Assembly: GCA_019671135.1 (NCBI GenBank)
Contig: JAHRHY010000009.1
Coordinates: forward strand, 2,046,001 to 2,110,000
Direction of reading: 5' to 3'
DNA: 64,000 bases
Source of the DNA: Linnemannia hyalina
Lineage: Eukaryota; Mortierellomycota; Mortierellomycetes; Mortierellales; Mortierellaceae
Shown: positions 1 to 9,443 of the stretch, one piece after another
Layout: each line of letters opens with the position of its first letter
Numbering within the stretch: the first letter of the stretch is position 1
Made by a program: the position numbers and the translations under genes
The notes under the pieces: model-generated
The model's database searches: none
What the model was told of the DNA's origin: nothing
The model's input: only the letters and a program-made list of their open reading frames with translations

Positions 1-448
1 AAAGTAACATTGAGAGCATTAAGAAATAAATGGTGATTATGCTTTGCCTTCAAAGGGACAATTCGTTCTAGTCTGCGGTAGAGGGGCAGAAAGGTTTAAA
101 CTAGAAAGGGTTGACATTTGCAACAGTTTTGGAGGATATCAAGTAAAGCTAGGGGGCGAGGGACAGTGGAGCAGGGATAACAACAGACAAGTGCAGTGAA
201 TGATGATTTATGGTACAATGAAGATAGTAATATTATACAAGTGCCTTTGGTGCACGCGTTCTGTGCTATATAACTTCTAGTGTTCTTTTACTTTTTTTGT
301 CATGAACAATTGCCTACTGGAAATCGCCTCTTGCCTTCCAGGCTTATGCTCCAGTAGTATTGCGAGGTCGTCCTATTGAGGTTGATCAGTCAAAATTCTT
401 ATATATCTACCTTCTTAATGCCTCTTATCTTAGCAAACAGACAAGGTT

Positions 449-780
449 TGAATGGTCCCAAGCAATGAGGGCAATATGTCCATCGAGCTCGGGATCACGA
501 ATGCTCCCACACATTCCAAGAGAAACATTCCTCGCGCCTTGATCGTCAACCTCATGTAGATACCCTTGATATGAACGATTGGTATCAACGGTGCGAAGGG
601 ATTGTCAACCAGGAGAGATTTGCCAAATCGTGCAAGCCGATAGAAGTCCCAAGCATTTTTGGCGCGCTAAGTCTCCTGGCAAGATCCCGTTACTTCTCCG
701 AGGAGAAGTTCCCGTCCATCAATCTTCGCGATGTTGTCTGGCCTGTCCGGGCGCATGCCTTGCTCTTTTTGAGTCACACA
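449..780 (+). pseudogene. decayed coding fragment, unrecognised
   Basis: Two adjacent frames look protein-coding. One runs from about 449 to 555 and ends with NIPRALIVNLM. The other runs from about 557 to 775 and begins VDTLDMNDWYQRC. They would join through a single-base frameshift near 556. The second frame continues to a (CA)n microsatellite at 775-790. I recognise no family, and no complete start or splice structure is visible. It may be a relic of a longer gene or a chance open stretch; coding status is an inference from amino-acid composition alone. Confidence 0.25.
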
Positions 781-1089
781 CACACACACAGTGTTGGAAC
801 TTTGTAGACAGTAACTATTAAATGTTAGAGATGTAGCAACAATGGATGCTAACTTAATTTCACGAGGCAAGTGCAAGCGGGATTGTATACGTACAAGTGG
901 ATGGAGACCTTCTCGTTTGCCCCCCATATTCCTAGGAGTATTGGCGCAATGTGCGTCGCTACAAAGGTTTCCTCTGCGATCCGGCTTTCCTTGTCAAGGA
1001 ACAAGTGCTCGATCCTATTTAAAGACAAAACAGAATGCAGTTGAGTTCGGGTTCAAGAGCTGCATTTCATTTAAATGAACGGGTCAACA

Positions 1090-2613
1090 GCTTACAATGC
1101 CTCAAACACCACGCTTATCTTCCGGCCCCTGATGTCCTCCAGCGCCTCCAAGGCCTCATCCCGCCGATCATTCACCCGGAGCTAAAACTCTAAGAACAAG
1201 TTAGTCTAACGTATAAACGAGGCAGGCAAATTCAGAAATCCGTTATACAGCAAGTCTTCAACTTGGAGTCTGACAATTGGCGCGACATTCTCCAACCTAG
1301 ACTCCCAAAACAGATCGCATTGTGTCCGTTAGTGCATGTGGCGCAAATACACCGAATGTCGCACTACGATGGTAGAAGACATTGAGTGTCAAGGGATGTC
1401 AAATTAAAGCAGTGGCCAAAGGAAAGCAATAGAGGTACTTACATTGCGTCTGCCGCATCAACTTTTTTTGATTTCTTTCGCGAACAACGCCTCGATCGAC
1501 ATATTTTGGTATTCTTGAAAGAGGCAAGACATGCATTTTTCTTCCACAATCCACTATAAAACCAGATCATTAGCGCTCATTACTATACGCCTCGTCAACT
1601 TCAGTTGGACAGACAGCATTGTTGTAGCAGAACACTTACGTCGCATACGTTGTGTCTTGAGTGCATAACACTTGCGAGAAGATCATGTTGATTGCGTTTT
1701 GATCTTCGGAATAATATAGAGCAGGGTGAGATCAGTACGAGCTACATAAGCCCAGAGCCGAAGGATATTGTTCATGGTCGTTAAATGGCAGTCGCGAATG
1801 GAGGCCATGGCATGAACTTGAAGCAAGCAGTGCCTTCAGATTCGAGTGTGTCGCGGGCTCTTCCCTTTGAGACTCCACTATCGATTGTAGAATAGTTAAG
1901 TTTCTAAAATCAAGACACTCAGTCATTATTGCCAAAAGGCGCCAAAAGCAATACCCTCTCCGTCAATCGGTCGGATCAAATTGGAGAACACCTCGGGTAG
2001 ATTGGTTTCCGACGTTGATGGCACTCCCCGGCTCTTACTGCCCGCACGAATGTCTTTAGAAGAGTCCGCTTGTGCGAGTGACGGTACGTCACATTTCATG
2101 CTCCATGAGAAAGTGGGCAATTAGTAATATTCAAAACAGATATCTCAGATCCTAGTAGACATACAAAAAGGCACTGTGCAATGGAAAGCACATGGCATAC
2201 CCAATTCTTCTTGGAGCATCCGCCTCATTGTGTCGTTAACTGATGCGTCAGCCAAAGCCTGTTACTGTGACAGATGGGAGCTTGGCAGACCGTTTCCTTT
2301 TCTGAAGGGCCCAGTGCATGTCGTCCATGTGCTTGTGGGCGTTGTTGTCCCACTTTTGTTGCAGCTCCTTGCCCTCTCGATGAAGTCCTTGGTGCTTGCA
2401 CTGAAGAAGGCGATCAATGGTGTCTTTCCAGTCACCGTGTGCTTGCCGCTTCACGAATCCATCATCTTTCAATAGCGGCGATACGTGTGCAGGGTTTAAT
2501 ATACTCCTCTGTGGGAAGCTCAGCTCTTCAATAGGCATCCATATTGCTTGAAGGATTGTCCTGAACGTAAGACATGAGTGGTGATGGTAGGTGGCGTCTA
2601 ACTGACATAGCAC
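1090..2613 (-). pseudogene. decayed multi-exon gene, unrecognised family
   Basis: On the minus strand several exon-like open stretches follow one another with splice-like borders. The block at 2613-2248 is helix-rich and contains WKDTIDRLLQCKHQG. Weaker stretches lie at 2120-1926 and 1935-1670; the latter ends at a GTAAGT donor. A stretch near 1555-1443 follows a TTTTATAG acceptor and ends at another GTAAGT donor. A stretch at about 1355-1220 follows TCGTAG, and a last exon-like piece at about 1184-1098 ends FEAL plus stop. Frames do not join cleanly: a run of seven A near 1470 breaks the reading frame and in-frame stops occur. I infer a decayed intron-containing gene and do not recognise the family. 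Confidence 0.4.
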
Positions 2614-4150
2614 AAAAAGAAAGCAGACATAGTGTATTAACCAGTGTAACTCATAGAGGAGAAGGAATACAAATGAAGAGTGAGCTCAAGGTCAAGAAGG
2701 CTCTTCCAGAGCGTTGATGAGTACTTCTAGGACCCCAAGCAGGCGGCCACGATTAGACTCTAGCATAGCGAGTCCTCAAAGTGGTGTTGAGCTGTTTGAA
2801 ACCAGCTCAGCGTGCGTGGATGGAGCGCAACGGCCAGCCCTCGGTAATAGTAAGTCCGGGATGGTAGGATTGAGCTTCAGCATGGTTCAAGAAGGCTCTG
2901 CTCGAGCGTTAATGAATCTCCTGGGGTCACAAGCAGGCTACCACTATCGGACTCTCGCATGACGAATCCTCAAGAGGTGTTGGATGTTTAACATCCAACG
3001 CGCGTGGATGGAACAATGTAGGAGAGGTAGTCAACCCATGCACCCCGACTAGGAAGTATAATAGATGATAGTAATTGAATCTTGGATCCTGTCTCGAGTT
3101 TGGATGGCAAAGAGAAGCTGGAGTGAAGGTGAACTTGGAGCGAAGGGCAGAAGTAAGCTGCACTCCTAAGCAAGGGAGACAGTGCAGAAGTATCGTATAC
3201 TTTATTTCCTTCCTATGTAGGAAATAATGGACAAATTGCTACGGAGCAACGAAATTGTCCATTCGAGGCATAGTGAAATACTGGCGTCGCGTGCTTTACT
3301 CCATTTTAAAACATGGCTGACAAAAGAACACCATATGCTTTGACGCCAACCTACAAAGAAAGAAGCGGAAGAAGGAATACAGGGTTTACTTGGCACTTGG
3401 GGTCAAAAAGTACATAGGGCACGCCACCTTTTATGGATGACTATAGCAGTGAAAAAGGGGTAAAGTCGAATTTAATGCCCAAGAAGTAGAGATATCAATT
3501 CACAAGCGATATTGAGCTGGACTCTGGTGTTACGTTATTGAACTTCTCCGAAGGTCATGGCTTCAAAGGTCGACGTCCAGTTCGTATCCACCCGTAGGCA
3601 GGAGTTGCCGTTGATTAGAAGTAAGGAGGTACATTCTGTTGGCTTACCAGGAGCGAAGGATTCACATTGGTTAATAGGGTGGTACAAACGCCCAATTGCC
3701 TTTGAATAAAAAAATGGACCGAAAGCATGCACCCTAGACCTTTCATTGACCCACACGGCCTAGATCATGCCTATTATCGTTGCAGTCCCCAGCCACTAGA
3801 CCAGAGGAAAATTGGCGAAGGTCTTAACGATGCTTCTCACCGACCATCTTCAACATCATCTCTTCCCTCATCAACTTCTTGTTGAACATCCTTGCAGGCC
3901 GCCATAATCTCGCTTCCTTCTTACATTCCATTGCATCACCATTAAGCACCCAACTACAGGTAAATGGCAAAGGACAACAACAAAAACAGGGAATGCTATT
4001 TCTATATCTACTCTCTCTTCCAAGGGCCACATTTAACGCCGTTAGTAACTACCTAGGTTCAATTGCGCCTTGCCTAGTCGTCTATCCCTTCAAGGCTCGG
4101 CATTCACCTCATCGAATCAAGCAACTCAACATCCCCCCCCCCCCCCCCGA
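2614..4150. other. mostly gene-free stretch upstream of the first NACHT gene
   Basis: Apart from the direct repeat pair I see no supported gene. A minus-strand open frame at 3756-3535 has no recognisable motif. The last 300 bases are pyrimidine-rich and end in a 16-base poly-C run (4133-4148) next to a splice donor. This part is probably the promoter and untranslated leader of the gene starting at 4259. Confidence 0.4.
2675..3016 (+). repeat. diverged direct repeat pair of about 140 bp
   Basis: Two copies lie at about 2675-2826 and 2872-3016, offset near 197 bp. Shared landmarks are AAGAAGGCTC, GAGCGTTRATGA, CAAGCAGGC, CGAGTCCTCAA/CGAATCCTCAA, GGTGTTG and GCGTGGATGGA. Identity is visibly imperfect, so the duplication is old. 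Neither copy has a convincing reading frame. Its nature (dispersed element or local duplication) is unknown. Confidence 0.55.
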
Positions 4151-4151
4151 G

Positions 4152-4251
4152 GTGAGTAACGATCTCAATGCTCGAGAGTAATTAATTTGACGATGATTAC
4201 CATCGACAATGTTACCTAACCCAATGCGTCTTTCTTGTTTGTCCCCTATAG
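4152..4251 (+). other. predicted 5'-leader intron of the first NACHT gene
   Basis: The sequence after the poly-C run reads GAG|GTGAGT and the next good acceptor is CCCCTATAG at 4243-4251, eight bases before the ATG at 4259. The 100-base length and the borders are typical of fungal introns. Splicing would not put an upstream frame in register with the NACHT frame, so I treat it as an untranslated-leader intron. Confidence 0.5.
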
Positions 4252-4258
4252 CTCGATC

Positions 4259-7200
4259 ATGTCCTCCTCGTCGCCACAGGGCAACCCACCACCTCCACAC
4301 CCCGATTTTTCCAACTCCTCTATCGAACGCTTACCATTGAGTAATGATGGCAAGCGCAACCTCTCTCCACTCGAGCGCCAGACCAAGTTTGGACGCAGAA
4401 CGTCAACGACAGGGGACATTTCTGCTGCTGTGCACGAAGTGTCATCCAGTGGCGTCATGTATCCAGAACCATCTACTTTGAGCATCCCCTCATCACCTGT
4501 TGTCTCTTCTCCGCCGCCTAACTATGTCCAGGTGATCCCAACGATCGAACAGGCTCTCTTTACCCTGAGGGCGCATAGGCTTGCCGAATACCAAGAGGAT
4601 GTCTACATCGCCCCTTTGGCCAAACACAATCCCCAAGCAGCTGATGCTAATGTCTTTCCTTTGATGGATAAGGTTGGAGAGTTTCTGGCTGGCAACAGCC
4701 GCGTCATGCTGATCCTTGGCGATTCTGGGGCTGGCAAGTCGACCTTCAACAAGCACCTTGAGCATCGACTTTGGACAGAGTACAAGCGCGGCAGGCCTAT
4801 TCCGCTCTTCATCAACCTCCCAGCCCTTCAGAATCCGCTCAAGGATCTGATGGGTGAGCAATTAAGGGAGCACCACCTTTCGGAGGAACAGATCCAGGAA
4901 CTGAAGCAACATCGGCAGTTCATTGTCATCTGCGATGGATACGATGAGAGTCAGCTCACCATCAACATTCACAACTCCAACAACCTCAACATCCCTGGAC
5001 AATGGAATGTCAAGCTTGTCATCAGTTGCAGGAGCCAGTACCTTGGCCAAGACTACCATGATCGGTTTGAGCCCAGTGGAGGCGGTCACTACAACCGCCC
5101 TGCCGTCCATCTGTTCCAAGAAGCCGTGATCGCCCCTTTTTCGACAGAGCAGATCAAAGGCTATGTCGAGCAATATGTTCCCCTCGAGCCAAGGACCTGG
5201 CGCACGGAGGACTACATGGACAAACTCACGACCATTCCAAACCTCATGGACCTAGTCAAGAATCCGTTCCTGCTCTCAATAGCACTGGAAGCACTGCCTG
5301 GCGTCATCGAGGGAAAGCAGGTTCTGTCGACTATCAATATCACTCGCGCTCAGCTCTACGACACATTTGTGGAGCACTGGTGCAATGTCAACAAACGACG
5401 ACTTCAGAGCAACACGTTGTTAATGGCAGATCGCATTGTATTCAACGAACTTCTGGACATGGGATTTGTTTCCAAGAGTATTGACTATTCCACGAGGCTG
5501 GCGTTGGCGATCTTTGAGCAACAGGACGGGAACCCGATTGTCCAGTATGTTCACGACAAGAACTCTTGGAAAGCGCAGTTCTTTGGACAAGATGCAGAAG
5601 TCCGACTCCTACGAGATTCGAGCCCTTTGAGCCGCACCGGGAACCTGCACCGCTTCCTTCATCGGTCCATGCTTGAGTATTTTTTCTCGCGTGCTATCTT
5701 TGATCCAAGCAGTCATGGCGGCGACGATGAATCGACCTTCCAGACGAATCCTCTCTCGCCTGACGACCAGTTGGTCAACACCGACGGCCCTTTGTTCACG
5801 AGGGACCTTCTCACTGAGCCCTCTGTCATCCAGTTCTTGAGTGATCGCGTGAAGCAGAGTGCCAAGTTCAAACAGTATTTCTTAGAAGTCGTCGAGTTGT
5901 CCAAATCGAACGCCCAGGCGAGCCAAGCTGCGGCTAATGCCATTACGATCCTGGTCCTAGCCGGTGTGCAATTTCATGGAGCTGATCTTCGAGGCATTCG
6001 CATTCCAGGAGCGGATCTTACCTGTGGGCGGTTTGACTCTGCACGTCTACAGGATGCCGACTTGACGGGTGTGAATCTCTCCAAGGCATGGATTCGACAG
6101 GCCGATCTCAGCCGGGCATGCATGGGTGGGTCTCGATTTGGAGAGCTACCGTACTTGGAGGAGTCGGAGAAGGTCTCGTCATGCGCCTTTTCTCCGGACG
6201 GCAAGTTTCTCGCGGCAGGTCTATGGGACGGTAACATCAGCATCTATGACACTGTAACCTGGATATGGATTCAAATGTTTCAAGGGCACCAGCAAGCCGT
6301 TACAAGTCTGGCTTACTCGCCGAACAGCCAACAACTTCTCTCTGGCAGCTACGACGAAACAGCGCGCCTTTGGAACAGCGAATCTGGATCAACCGATTTC
6401 ATTTTAGAGGGACACTCAGGCATGATGGAGACTGTGGCGTTCTCTCCAACAGGCCAGCAGTTCGCAACGATCAATGACGACGGCTCGGCCGTACTCTGGG
6501 ACGCTCGGACCGGTGCTTCCGTTCTCGTTTTGACCGACAGCGCTGCCCTCTTTACCAGAATAGCCTATTCGCCAGACGGAAACACCATTGCCACCGGGGG
6601 GGATAAGATAATTCGAATATTCGACACACAGACCGGATTGCTTGTGTTGGAGATTTCCGACGGCGACGATAGGATTATGTGTCTGACATATTCACTCGAT
6701 GGCCAACGTATCGCTACAGGCTCTTATGGTGGCCGATTGCAACTGTGGAAGGCAACAGCGACCACCCTGGAGCCCGGACGGGAATGGGCGGCACACTCGG
6801 ATAACGTAACAACCATTGCCTTTTCACCCGACGACCGATGGATCGCCTCATCTAGTAGTGACCGTACAGTGAAACTGTGGGACTCTCGTTCCGGCCTACT
6901 TGTCTCGTCATTTATAAACCATGTGGGCAATGTCAATTGCGTTCGGTTTTCACCAAGTGGCCAATATATCGCATCGGCAAGTGGCGACAATACTCTGCAG
7001 CTGTGGGAGGTGAACTCTTCAAGTCTAGGACTCGACTATTACGACTTACCAGACGAACAGATATGTGCGGCATACTCTCCGGACGGACGGCAGCTTATCA
7101 CTGGCAGTCGACACGCACCCCTGCGACAATTCAGCGCGGATTCGGGATACATCGACTTTGTTTTTCCTGATCACCTGTACCACGTAAATTGCATTGCATT

Positions 7201-8110
7201 CTCCTCGGACGGTCTTCAGATAGCCATCAGTAGGGCTGAGGAGTTGGAAGTGATTATATGGAGCGTTGAATCCCGCGCTGCTTCCTTTGTCCTTAGTGGG
7301 CACCAGTCTGCCGTGGAGTCTGTTGCCTTCTCACCTTGCGGTCGCTGGCTTGCCTCCGGAAGTAGCAAGAAGATAGTGCGGGTTTGGGATACTCGTTCAG
7401 GAGCAGCCGGTCGTGTTCTGAATGGCCATAAGGAAGATGTACAGAGCGTTGCATTTTCTCCGGATGGTGGTTGGATTGCATCGGTTGGCGGGAGAATGGT
7501 CCAACTCTGGGAGGCAGGCACAGGCGAGCTCAAGGCAAGTAGGGAGATTGATATCCGTTTCGATTTGTGCAATAGGAGTTATGTCGCTTATAAGCCCGGC
7601 TGTCTCCAGGTGGCTTCCTGCCAAGGAGATGGAATCATTCGATTGTGGGAGGATGATCAAAAACTCCAAGGTTTCCGATATATCTTGAAGCAGAACCGGT
7701 TCATAAACCGATTTGCATTCTCATCCTGCGGCCAGTGGATAGCAACAACCCACCTCACCAGTGTTCGACTCTGGAGACTGCCATCCCCGGATCAGGATCA
7801 GGAGGCGCTACCGTTGCAGGATCAAGACTGTGCGTCGGTTATTGAGGGGTTCACAGGAGATGTCTGGGACGTTGTTTGGAGACCCAACAAGTTGGAGTTT
7901 GCGACGGCAGGTGAGGAAGGATCGATTCGGGCTTGGCGGGTGGTGGAGGACAAGGATGGGTCAGGAAGAGTGTCTATTCGTCTGTTGTGGTCTTCTGGAC
8001 CTGCTGTGCTCACCGCATCGGGTGCCGTGCTTAATGATACCATCGGTCTTAGTACCACCAATCACAAGCTACTCCAACAGCGCGGTGCTACTGGATCTTC
8101 CGACAGCTAG
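4259..8110 (+). CDS. NACHT-pentapeptide-WD40 (NLR-like STAND) protein, short N-terminus
   Basis: Intronless 1283-residue frame. The first ATG is at 4259, just after a predicted leader intron. Residues 1-110 are Pro/Ser-rich and probably disordered. A NACHT NTPase follows, with Walker A GDSGAGKS at residues 154-161 and Walker B/NACHT signature DGYDE at 226-230. Residues about 569-625 carry pentapeptide repeats (GADLRGI, ADLTGVNL). Residues about 632-1265 hold some 14 WD40 units, enough for two seven-bladed propellers. STAND proteins of this kind act as nucleotide-switched intracellular receptors; in fungi NACHT-WD40 proteins control heterokaryon incompatibility. Function here is inferred. Unlike its two paralogs in this window it lacks the long helical N-terminal region, and close similarity to them begins abruptly near the Walker A codons. 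Confidence 0.9.
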   Translation: MSSSSPQGNPPPPHPDFSNSSIERLPLSNDGKRNLSPLERQTKFGRRTSTTGDISAAVHEVSSSGVMYPEPSTLSIPSSPVVSSPPPNYVQVIPTIEQALFTLRAHRLAEYQEDVYIAPLAKHNPQAADANVFPLMDKVGEFLAGNSRVMLILGDSGAGKSTFNKHLEHRLWTEYKRGRPIPLFINLPALQNPLKDLMGEQLREHHLSEEQIQELKQHRQFIVICDGYDESQLTINIHNSNNLNIPGQWNVKLVISCRSQYLGQDYHDRFEPSGGGHYNRPAVHLFQEAVIAPFSTEQIKGYVEQYVPLEPRTWRTEDYMDKLTTIPNLMDLVKNPFLLSIALEALPGVIEGKQVLSTINITRAQLYDTFVEHWCNVNKRRLQSNTLLMADRIVFNELLDMGFVSKSIDYSTRLALAIFEQQDGNPIVQYVHDKNSWKAQFFGQDAEVRLLRDSSPLSRTGNLHRFLHRSMLEYFFSRAIFDPSSHGGDDESTFQTNPLSPDDQLVNTDGPLFTRDLLTEPSVIQFLSDRVKQSAKFKQYFLEVVELSKSNAQASQAAANAITILVLAGVQFHGADLRGIRIPGADLTCGRFDSARLQDADLTGVNLSKAWIRQADLSRACMGGSRFGELPYLEESEKVSSCAFSPDGKFLAAGLWDGNISIYDTVTWIWIQMFQGHQQAVTSLAYSPNSQQLLSGSYDETARLWNSESGSTDFILEGHSGMMETVAFSPTGQQFATINDDGSAVLWDARTGASVLVLTDSAALFTRIAYSPDGNTIATGGDKIIRIFDTQTGLLVLEISDGDDRIMCLTYSLDGQRIATGSYGGRLQLWKATATTLEPGREWAAHSDNVTTIAFSPDDRWIASSSSDRTVKLWDSRSGLLVSSFINHVGNVNCVRFSPSGQYIASASGDNTLQLWEVNSSSLGLDYYDLPDEQICAAYSPDGRQLITGSRHAPLRQFSADSGYIDFVFPDHLYHVNCIAFSSDGLQIAISRAEELEVIIWSVESRAASFVLSGHQSAVESVAFSPCGRWLASGSSKKIVRVWDTRSGAAGRVLNGHKEDVQSVAFSPDGGWIASVGGRMVQLWEAGTGELKASREIDIRFDLCNRSYVAYKPGCLQVASCQGDGIIRLWEDDQKLQGFRYILKQNRFINRFAFSSCGQWIATTHLTSVRLWRLPSPDQDQEALPLQDQDCASVIEGFTGDVWDVVWRPNKLEFATAGEEGSIRAWRVVEDKDGSGRVSIRLLWSSGPAVLTASGAVLNDTIGLSTTNHKLLQQRGATGSSDS

Positions 8111-9443
8111 AGTCACTCAGCAAGTTGCGTCATCTCGTAGTCCTCCCCTGATTTTCTTTTCAATAAGCAACAGGAAGGTGCCTTTTTGGATGCGATTGTA
8201 ATATGCTTGTCCGCATACGTTTTAGAATCTCCATGAACAGAGAAATACACAGGTTGGAAGAGACCCTGATGAAGTGAGAACTTGAATTTTCTATCTCGTC
8301 TTGTACAAAACCTTTTTCCAGATCACAACCGTTCTTTTCACGTAGCATCAGTTGCAACCCCATGGCCTTCATCAGTTCACTGACGGTACCAGATCAGTGA
8401 CCGTTGGGCGAAGTAGTAAGAAAAATCGGACAACCAACCTGTCTCCATCACGGCTCCACCCATTCATAAAATTGTGGCTGTTCTATTCCCTTTCATTCTG
8501 TCTTCCGTTTGTTTAATGGTGCATGGTTTACCTTTGATTGTTTTTTTCTTTTCGTGTAACAACGTAACAGGCGATGGGATGGTGAAAGGCAATAGGGTAA
8601 AACGATTGACGTCTCCGATAGCTTGTTTTCCCTCCTAACCTCGTCACTCACACAGTTCCATCATCATCATCCCACACATCAACACCCTCATCCAATACCT
8701 TCTCTCTTTTCATTCGTTGTTCTCTGTCACTAGGCAGCTCACTTGCCCAGAATCAACTCTTGCATCAACAGACACCTTGATCTTGATCAAACGTAAGACC
8801 ACTCGAGCCATCACAACACAGCAACTTAATCAGCAACACTAGCGACAAGCATAAGGCTCGAGTGTTCATGTCCTAAGGCGTGCCATTGTCAACACTCATC
8901 CATAGCATGAACAGTCATCCTTGGACAAGCTTCCTTCATACACAAGCAGCAAACTCTAAAGACTCTGTTGTGTTTAGCAAAGTACGCCAAAACTAGTAAG
9001 TGGCTGGGAACTGTGCTAACCTCACCTCCCAATTCACATAGACAACCCGCCACCTTCAAAAATACTGCCGAGCACACATAACCAAAAAAGAGAAGAAAAG
9101 ACACGCGACAGCACCTTCTTGTCCAAGAGTAAGCCATATGTTCCTGGATAAGGTGTGCTTGTACGATCTTATCTATTGTAACCAATATCAAGAGATACGG
9201 CTATTGACATTTTTGCAACCCTTGTTTCCTGTGTTAGTCCCCTGCTACCTCACCTCTGACATTCATTGAGTGCCACAATACTCTTGTATTCGCCAGTTGT
9301 AAAAGATATCTCAACCAGTATAAGGTAAGAGCGCATGGGACCTTATACTACTCGCCTTCAATTTGATCCGCACTTTCACAAATCATGTGTGTTCCGTTGT
9401 TGACACCAAACAGCTTCGCCATTTTATTAGGCCACTCACCGCA
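8111..9443 (+). promoter_or_regulatory. intergenic promoter and leader region conserved between NACHT paralogs
   Basis: No gene is supported here. The part from about 8535 to 9430 reappears inverted at 27917-28790 upstream of the third NACHT gene. A more diverged version lies at 62830-64000. Two splice-donor-like sites are preserved: GTAAGA at 8793 (equivalents at 28560 on the minus strand and 63454) and GTAAGA at 9325 (equivalents at 28022 and 63971). The second pairs with a TTTTATTAG acceptor at 9430 to give a 106-base intron, the same length in the third gene. This is probably the shared promoter plus a spliced 5' leader. Confidence 0.65.

Noticed and set aside
775..790. CACACA repeats considered as part of an array
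   Set aside because: Simple dinucleotide microsatellite. No CRISPR array is present in the window, as expected for a fungal nuclear genome.
8889..9191. A 100-residue minus-strand open frame preserved in the inverted copy at 28165-28464
   Set aside because: It lies in the duplicated promoter/leader on the strand opposite to the NLR gene, has no motif, and is not preserved in the more diverged copy near 63600; duplicated noncoding DNA explains it.
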